From Pirellulales bacterium (GTDB lineage Bacteria; Planctomycetota; Planctomycetia; Pirellulales; PALSA-1355), in contig JALHMI010000003.1 in NCBI GenBank assembly GCA_022844125.1, positions 310,001-374,000 on the forward strand: a DNA stretch of 64,000 nucleotides, written 5' to 3'. The first letter of the stretch is position 1; each line of letters opens with the position of its first letter. Shown piece by piece: positions 58,511 through 64,000 of the stretch. Below the pieces are notes generated by a model. That model was not told where the DNA came from. It saw only the letters and a program-made list of their open reading frames with translations, and searched no databases. Both the position numbers and the translations under genes were made by a program.

Positions 58511-60010
58511 ATGCTTAAGAAACTTCTCGGACTGCTCTCGGACGCCGCAGTCTACGGCATGGGTGCGATGCTCGCTCGTGTCGCGGGATTCCTCACGCTG
58601 CCCATCCTTACGCGGTACCTGACCGCGGAGGACTATGGCGTGATTTCAATGTTGACCATTCTCTCAATGCTGTTTGGGCCCCTTGCCAACCTTGGGATGA
58701 CAAACGCGCTCTTTCGGCGCTTCAACGTCGACAAGGATCCCGCAGAGCGGGCTACCCTGTTTGCAACTGGCCTGACCGCTGTTACGGTCTCAACACTCGC
58801 TCTGTCCATCGCTTGCGTCCTGTTCGCCAAGCCGATCTCGGGCTGGCTACTGGGCGACGTCATGAAGGCCAATTTAGTTGTAGTGACCGTCGTTAGTTCG
58901 GCACTGGCCAGCATCGGGATGGTGCCATTTGCAACGCTCCGCGCGTCGCGCCGCGTCAAAGCCGCCGCCAGTATCAACGCCGCGAAGCTGCTGGTATCAA
59001 TCGCACTTTCACTCTGGCTAGTGGTCGTCAGCGAATTAGGTGTTTGGGGGTTTCTGGTGGGAGGATTAGTCGGTGAAGCCATCGCCTTGGTCATTCAATT
59101 GCTAATGACGTTTCGCGATTTCGCGGTACGTGCCAATTGGACGGTATGGCAGCGAATGTGCGCCTATGGATTTCCGATCGTGCCGCACCACATCCAGGCC
59201 GCGGCGATGGAACTCTTCGGCATGTACGTCGTGGGACAAGTGCTGGGGCTGCAAGCGGCTGGCATCTATGGCGTCGCCAATAAACTCGCCTCGCCACTAG
59301 CGTTCGTCGTTCGCTCAATTCAAACGTCATGGGTTCCATATAAGTTTCAAATTCACGCCGAAGATCCCGATCCGGCTGCTTTTTTTCGCTCCAGTTTTTT
59401 GTATTACATCGTCGGAGTCGCCTACCTGTGGGTTGGCGTTTCCTTGTGGGGTCCTGACCTCGTGCGCGTCATGACGGCTCCGGAGTTTCATAGCGCCGTT
59501 TACCTGGTCTGGGCCGTGTCGCTGATTCCGGTTGCGCAGGGTATTTATTTCATGTGCGGCACGGGGCTCGAACTCAGCGACAGCACGAGGGCGTATCCCG
59601 CAGTCAGCTTCGCGGGCCTACTGGTCGTTGTTGGCTTAACTTTCACTTTGGTTCCTAGCCAGGGGGCGCTCGGCGCCGCGCTTGCATCGGCGGCCGGCTC
59701 TCTCGCAATGGCAATCGTGATCTATCTGATATCTCAGCGACACTTCCGCGTCGATTACGACTGGGCCACTCTCACCCGCATCGTAGCGGCTGCGATTCTC
59801 TTTGTTCTGATCGCCGGCTGGATGCAATCAGCTCAACTCTACGTGCGATTAGGGCTCGCAACGATGCTCTCACTGGCATTCCCCCTCGTGTGCGTGATTC
59901 TGCTGCTCCGCTCACGCGAAGAACGTGAGCGTACGCAGATATTGCTGGCGCGGATCAGGAGTCTGCGCGCGACCACAAGTTCGCTATTCGGGGCGGGCCG
60001 TTCCGCATAA
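58511..60010 (+). CDS. Wzx-like polysaccharide flippase (MOP superfamily)
   Basis: 499 residues with about 14 hydrophobic helices spread over the protein, N-terminal 'LLSDAAVYGMGAMLARVAGFLTLPILTRYLTAEDYG', a typical opening of Wzx/oligosaccharide flippases. These move lipid-linked sugar units from the cytoplasmic to the outer leaflet. The coding sequence is clearly lower in GC than genes 20 kb upstream, as is typical of glycan-locus flippases. Its stop and the next start share a base (TAATG). Confidence 0.85.
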   Translation: MLKKLLGLLSDAAVYGMGAMLARVAGFLTLPILTRYLTAEDYGVISMLTILSMLFGPLANLGMTNALFRRFNVDKDPAERATLFATGLTAVTVSTLALSIACVLFAKPISGWLLGDVMKANLVVVTVVSSALASIGMVPFATLRASRRVKAAASINAAKLLVSIALSLWLVVVSELGVWGFLVGGLVGEAIALVIQLLMTFRDFAVRANWTVWQRMCAYGFPIVPHHIQAAAMELFGMYVVGQVLGLQAAGIYGVANKLASPLAFVVRSIQTSWVPYKFQIHAEDPDPAAFFRSSFLYYIVGVAYLWVGVSLWGPDLVRVMTAPEFHSAVYLVWAVSLIPVAQGIYFMCGTGLELSDSTRAYPAVSFAGLLVVVGLTFTLVPSQGALGAALASAAGSLAMAIVIYLISQRHFRVDYDWATLTRIVAAAILFVLIAGWMQSAQLYVRLGLATMLSLAFPLVCVILLLRSREERERTQILLARIRSLRATTSSLFGAGRSA

Positions 60011-61551
60011 TGGCAACTCCCGACTACAACGCTCCCTTGGAATGGTTAGCGCAGGTTCGCGAAGAGCTGCGCGAACTCCGCGGCGCGCCCTGCCTGTGCT
60101 ACTGCGAAGTCGACGTATTTGATGCGCTAATTTCGGAACTTTTCCTGACGGTTTTAGCTACGGCGCGATTTGGTGCGGGCCCCGGCAAGGACACAACCAT
60201 ACAGCGTCTGTACCGACAGCTTCGAGAGCGCGCCTACCATGCAAGAACAAAGGCGCGTGAGTTGGCGACGCGTCTAATCGCAGCGCCGCCCACGACTGCC
60301 GAGTACCTGTTCTGGCCGCGAGAGTGGACGCACACCGCAGTTTTGATCCCAGTTGCGCAGGCGCTTGCAACCGATGGAGCAAGCTGCCGCTTCGTGGTCT
60401 CTCAACCCAGCGAAGCTCGCTACCTCCATCGCCACGATGTTGCCCCCATTTGCACCTATCAGGCGTGGCCGTCTCAGGCTAGTCGCGGCTGGCGCGAGGG
60501 CGTCTTGCGTGCGCGAGATCTATCTCGAAGTTTTCCCAAGCAGCTTCCGGACTTCGGCACCGTGTCCGGAACTCTGCTTGCAATGCGCCTCAAGCAATCA
60601 TTGGCAACGCTTTACCCTCACGTTTGCGCGTCGGCCGAACTTGCCAAGGCGGCGTTGGCCGCCGTTCAGCCAACCACACTGATTGTCGGCAACGACCTCA
60701 CTAGCGAGGGGAACATAGCCTGCCAAGTGGCGACAAAGTCAGGTATTCTAACCGGCGTGTTCATGCACGGTGCTATTAGCGGCAATCCCCTCCAGTCCCT
60801 GCACAGCGCGGACCGGATCTACGTCTACGGCTCCGTGCATCGCGACGAATTGATGGCTCAAGGGATTGCAGCCGACCGCATCTCTATCTGCGGAAACCCG
60901 TACTTGGACGGCCGGGCGCGGCAATCTGGCAAAATCAACGAGACCCTCAAGAAACGACTGAATCTCGAAGATGGACGGCCTTGGATCCTCGTGGCTACCA
61001 GCGGACCAGGAAATCGCATTTCGCATCAGCACCATCAGCAAATCGTCCAGAACCTTGCCGAGCTATCGAAACGGCTGCCTCACATTCCGCTCGTCGTGAA
61101 GTTGCACCGCAAGGATCGCGAGATGTACTACCGGCCGCTCTTGGATAGCCTCGAGCGCGGCCCTGTCTTCGTCATCCCAAATCTCGCCCGAGGCTACCCC
61201 AGCGAATTTCTCGACTGGCTGCAAGGCTGTCCGCTGATGCTCACGGGCACATCGACTACAGCGATCGAGGCAATGGCACTCGGGGTACCTGTGATCTCGA
61301 TGGACTTTGCTGGCGACTTGGGGACGGTCGATTTCCTTGATGCCCAAGCCACGATTCACGTGCGGGACATGGACTCTCTAGAGCGGGCCGCCCGGCAAGT
61401 GCTGACTGAGAGCAGCCTTCCCAGCGACGTCCAGTCTCGCGTCAACGAATTCCTGCGGGTTACCTTTCACGCGCTCGACGGTAGGTCGTCCGCACGTGCC
61501 GCCGAAATGTTGCGACAATCGTTCACTCACAACTTAGCACGCGATACGTAG
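60010..61551 (+). CDS. GT-B-like glycosyltransferase of unrecognised family
   Basis: 513 residues. The first ~110 residues are helical and basic. Two Rossmann-like halves follow: 'EWTHTAVLIPVAQALATDGASCRFVVSQPSEARYL' (about 108) and a C-terminal half with 'ILVATSGPGNR', 'PLVVKLHRKDREMYY', 'LTGTSTTAIEAMALGVPVISMDF' (about 415). The last resembles the nucleotide-sugar-binding region of CDP-glycerophosphotransferases and UDP-glycosyltransferases. It is translationally coupled (TAATG) to the flippase. I suggest transfer of the CMP-nonulosonate or of another sugar, but it is not one of the named sialyltransferase families I recognise. Confidence 0.55.
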   Translation: MATPDYNAPLEWLAQVREELRELRGAPCLCYCEVDVFDALISELFLTVLATARFGAGPGKDTTIQRLYRQLRERAYHARTKARELATRLIAAPPTTAEYLFWPREWTHTAVLIPVAQALATDGASCRFVVSQPSEARYLHRHDVAPICTYQAWPSQASRGWREGVLRARDLSRSFPKQLPDFGTVSGTLLAMRLKQSLATLYPHVCASAELAKAALAAVQPTTLIVGNDLTSEGNIACQVATKSGILTGVFMHGAISGNPLQSLHSADRIYVYGSVHRDELMAQGIAADRISICGNPYLDGRARQSGKINETLKKRLNLEDGRPWILVATSGPGNRISHQHHQQIVQNLAELSKRLPHIPLVVKLHRKDREMYYRPLLDSLERGPVFVIPNLARGYPSEFLDWLQGCPLMLTGTSTTAIEAMALGVPVISMDFAGDLGTVDFLDAQATIHVRDMDSLERAARQVLTESSLPSDVQSRVNEFLRVTFHALDGRSSARAAEMLRQSFTHNLARDT

Positions 61552-62069
61552 TCTGTTAATTAAGAGTACAGACACTGTCGATTTCGTAACATTTTCCGTA
61601 CACATAGTTTCATCACGAACTGATTCTCGATCTGAAAATCAGTTTTGAACACTATCTAGATTTGCTTCACTTTCGCGCTTTGACCACACTCGACATTGCA
61701 CCGAGACCCGCGCGCTGGTTCGCTTCGATGAACGATGCGCATCAGCAGCGTATGCAGCGTGTGGATGCGAACGGCTTTATCGCATCTCACGCGCTGCCCG
61801 GTCTAAGTGCCGACGATTTGTACGAACGGATTCTTCGCGATGGCTCATGTCATCATGACTGTCGAGTGAAGCGCCGTGGCTTCGCGAGTTTCTTTCAGCT
61901 TCGAGGTGAATCTGCCTCGCAAGATCTGCGAAGCTCTCGCGGAAGACGCCGATTCCGTTCGTTGCGCATCGCCCTGAGTGTCCTGACGGCGCGGGCCGTC
62001 CTCTCGGTGTTGCTTGCCGCGTTAGTCGTCGTGTGCTCGGCAGCAAACTCTGCAGGTGTCGACCGGCAC
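61552..62069. other. Gap before the amidotransferase gene
   Basis: About 520 bases. It starts with a stem-loop overlapping the upstream stop (61551-61573) and the candidate terminator at 61619-61646. The amidotransferase reading frame stays open upstream to about 61728 and contains a hydrophobic stretch, but Met-Cys at 62070 must be the true start (see that entry). AT-rich first half. Confidence 0.45.
61619..61646 (+). terminator. Weak stem-loop terminator after the glycosyltransferase gene
   Basis: ACTGATT (61619-61625) pairs with AATCAGT (61637-61643), 11-base loop, followed by TTT. It marks a possible end of the NeuB-to-glycosyltransferase transcript, 68 bases past the stop. Confidence 0.35.
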
Positions 62070-64000
62070 ATGTGCGGAATCGCAGGTATTTGGAATCTCG
62101 ACGAACAGCGAGCAGTGTCGCGCGTCGGCAATATGCTGAGTGCGATGCGGCATCGCGGCCCCGACGGCGAGGGATTGCTCGAGTATCGTGGCGGCGCCGC
62201 CGGCATGGTCCGACTGGCCCTGCTCGATCTATCCACGCGCGGCCAACAGCCGTTGTGGTCTCAAGATCGTCGCGTGGCGATCCTATACAACGGCGAAGTC
62301 TACAATTTTCGAGACGCACGCAAGCGCCTCGAGTCCGCCGGACATCACTTTCACACGGGCACCGACTCCGAGGTCGTCCTCCATCTGTATCTCGAACATG
62401 GGCCAGGGTTACACGAATACCTGCGCGGGATGTACGCCTTCGCCATCTTCGATTGGCGACGAACTGGGGTCGATGCTGCTCCCGAACTCTTGCTCGCGCG
62501 CGATCCGCTCGGCATCAAGCCGCTCTACGTTTTCAATCCGGGCGGAGACCGAGACCGGTTAATCTTCTCGTCTGAAATTCGCTCGCTGTTGGCCTCGGGT
62601 CTGGTGCCGCGCGATGTGGATCCGACGACGTTGACGGATTATTTGTCGCTGGGATTCGTGCCCCAGCCGCAAACACTGATCCGAGGCGTTCGCATGCTTG
62701 AACCCGGCACGTTCGAGCACCATGTGCCGGGGCGAGCTCCCGTAACCCGGCAATTCTGGCGCATTCCGTCCTATGAGCCGCAACAGGAGTCGTTCGAAGA
62801 TTCCGCCGCACGCCTGCGAGGTGTGCTCGAGGAGAGCGTCTCATTGCACTCGATGGCGGACGCGCCCGTCGGCGCGTTCCTTTCAGGCGGCATCGACTCA
62901 ACGGGCATCGTAGGACTCATGCGGAAGCACGTCCGTAATCTGCATACCTACACCATCCGGTTTCCGGACGTCGCCGGCAGTGACGAATCCGCGGAAGCAG
63001 AAAGCGCCGCACGCGATTTCGGATGCATCCATCAGACGATTGATGTAACGGCATCCGAGGTTGCCAAAGTCTTGCCAATTTTTGCCGGAGACATGGACCA
63101 GCCATCGAAAGACGGCTTCAACACCTGGCTGATTTCCCGTGCAGCCGCGAGCGACGTGAAAGCGGTGCTCTCCGGGATCGGCGGAGATGAATGGTTTGCT
63201 GGCTACCCTGTCACACGACGGATGGCACGCTACGATTCCACTTGGAGCGGCCGGGCACAACGGATCGCGGGTTACTTGGCGAATGCGGCGCTGCCATTAC
63301 TTCCGGACAGCCAGCTCAGGTATCGCGCGGAAAACCTGTCCCATCGCCGCAATGGTTTGGCGACCTGGCTGCAAACCCATCGAGTATTTTCGCAGCGGCT
63401 CGCCCAGCGGCTGACCGGGCAAGCGGCAACCTTACCATTGGAAAATCGTTTCGCCGGGCTCGTGAATCAAGCGGTTGGCAACTGGCATGACGAAACCCCG
63501 GTCGGCCTCTCCTGCCTGCTGGACACTCAGGTCTTCATGAGACAACAATTGCTCCGCGATTCGGATGCGGCCAGCATGGCCCACTCGCTTGAACTTCGGG
63601 TTCCGCTGGCCGACATCAAGCTCGCAGAATTCGCTCGGAGCTGCCAAGATTCTTATCGACTTTCGTCAGACGGTGGAAGCAGCGATCGTTACGCCGAAAG
63701 CGGGTCGAAACGCGTTCTGATCGCTGCCTTGCGCGACGTCCTGCCCCCCACGATCGCAAACCGGAAGAAGAAAGGCTTTTCGCTTCCATTCGATGTGTGG
63801 ATGAACGGAAGTGTTCGCCCGCTGGTGGAAGATACTTGTGGTGAAGAAAGCATACGGCGACGTGGACTTTTGGATCCCAGTTGGTCCGCACAGATTCGTG
63901 GCACCAAACACTTGGCCAGGTACCCTGGCGTTTGGACGTTGATGATTTTTGAACTTTGGTGCCGTGCTGTTCTGGACACCAGTTCCATCGAACCTTCTGA
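62070..64000 (+). CDS. asnB: Asparagine synthetase (glutamine-hydrolysing) AsnB-type amidotransferase, 3' end cut
   Basis: At least 643 residues; no stop is reached by 64000. The ATG is fixed by chemistry: class II glutaminases need an N-terminal Cys after Met removal, and the frame begins 'MCGIAGIWNLDEQR'. N-terminal domain: 'MRHRGPDGEG', 'NGEVYNF', 'GTDSEVVLHLY', 'RDPLGIKPLY'. C-terminal synthetase: P-loop 'AFLSGGIDSTGIV' (about 269), 'SGIGGDEWFAGY' and 'MAHSLELRVPLADIKLAEF'. Such enzymes in glycan loci often amidate sugars or belong to exosortase-linked pathways rather than making free asparagine. Confidence 0.9.
   Translation, partial: MCGIAGIWNLDEQRAVSRVGNMLSAMRHRGPDGEGLLEYRGGAAGMVRLALLDLSTRGQQPLWSQDRRVAILYNGEVYNFRDARKRLESAGHHFHTGTDSEVVLHLYLEHGPGLHEYLRGMYAFAIFDWRRTGVDAAPELLLARDPLGIKPLYVFNPGGDRDRLIFSSEIRSLLASGLVPRDVDPTTLTDYLSLGFVPQPQTLIRGVRMLEPGTFEHHVPGRAPVTRQFWRIPSYEPQQESFEDSAARLRGVLEESVSLHSMADAPVGAFLSGGIDSTGIVGLMRKHVRNLHTYTIRFPDVAGSDESAEAESAARDFGCIHQTIDVTASEVAKVLPIFAGDMDQPSKDGFNTWLISRAAASDVKAVLSGIGGDEWFAGYPVTRRMARYDSTWSGRAQRIAGYLANAALPLLPDSQLRYRAENLSHRRNGLATWLQTHRVFSQRLAQRLTGQAATLPLENRFAGLVNQAVGNWHDETPVGLSCLLDTQVFMRQQLLRDSDAASMAHSLELRVPLADIKLAEFARSCQDSYRLSSDGGSSDRYAESGSKRVLIAALRDVLPPTIANRKKKGFSLPFDVWMNGSVRPLVEDTCGEESIRRRGLLDPSWSAQIRGTKHLARYPGVWTLMIFELWCRAVLDTSSIEPS

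Noticed and set aside
61777-62319. 180-residue minus-strand frame at the start of the amidotransferase gene
   Set aside because: Arg-rich antisense shadow of the certain AsnB frame.

Overview
The window looks like a chromosomal segment of a planctomycete (Planctomycetota, probably Pirellulales-like). The case rests on the paired DUF1501 and DUF1549/DUF1553 genes, PEP-CTERM surface proteins, a FliW-CsrA pair, a futalosine-route MqnD-like enzyme, high-GC codon use, frequent GTG/TTG starts and many genes with weak Shine-Dalgarno sites. I recognise no rRNA, tRNA, CRISPR array, prophage or replication origin.

Layout. 0-12 kb: end of a Gfo/Idh/MocA oxidoreductase, an S41 protease, an MMPL transporter, then two glutamine synthetases side by side (type III glnN behind a sigma-54-like promoter, and type I glnA behind its own sigma-70-like promoter), a membrane protein, an RraA-like protein and a PEP-CTERM protein. 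12-24 kb: thiamine-binding-like protein, epoxide hydrolase-like enzyme, two methyltransferases, a second S41 protease followed by tsaD, a 1,367-residue secreted VWA protein, and an HtrA-type protease. 24-33 kb: a leftward set (PLP aminotransferase, LptF/G permease, acyl-CoA ligase, perhaps a 29-residue membrane peptide), comF, a REP-associated tyrosine transposase flanked by its palindromes, hemC, fliW and csrA. 33-34.3 kb: a repeat-rich island with a PEP-CTERM gene remnant. 34-43 kb: mqnD-like gene, small membrane protein, CPBP protease, redoxin, Bax-inhibitor-1 protein, DUF1549/1553 plus DUF1501 operon and a Ser/Thr kinase.

43-52 kb: a 38-residue lipoprotein, then a ribose-type ABC importer (binding protein, permease, double ATPase with 4-base overlaps); convergent to it lies a tightly packed uvrA - degenerate GH2-like protein - ThiF/MoeB operon. 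52.7-64 kb: a surface-glycan locus headed by a NusG paralogue: membrane-bound nucleotide-sugar dehydratase, NeuB, NeuC and NeuA homologues making a CMP-activated nonulosonic (sialic-type) acid, a Wzx-like flippase, a glycosyltransferase-like protein, and an asparagine-synthetase-type amidotransferase that runs off the window end.

A recurring theme is short palindromic repeats between genes. At least six families are visible, several placed where they could end transcription, and one pair flanks a RAYT gene. The best candidates for unfamiliar biology are the uvrA-GH2-like-ThiF operon, the VWA/STN-like/Gly-Met/DUF2135-like protein, the nonulosonic-acid locus with its antiterminator, and two very small membrane or lipoprotein genes.
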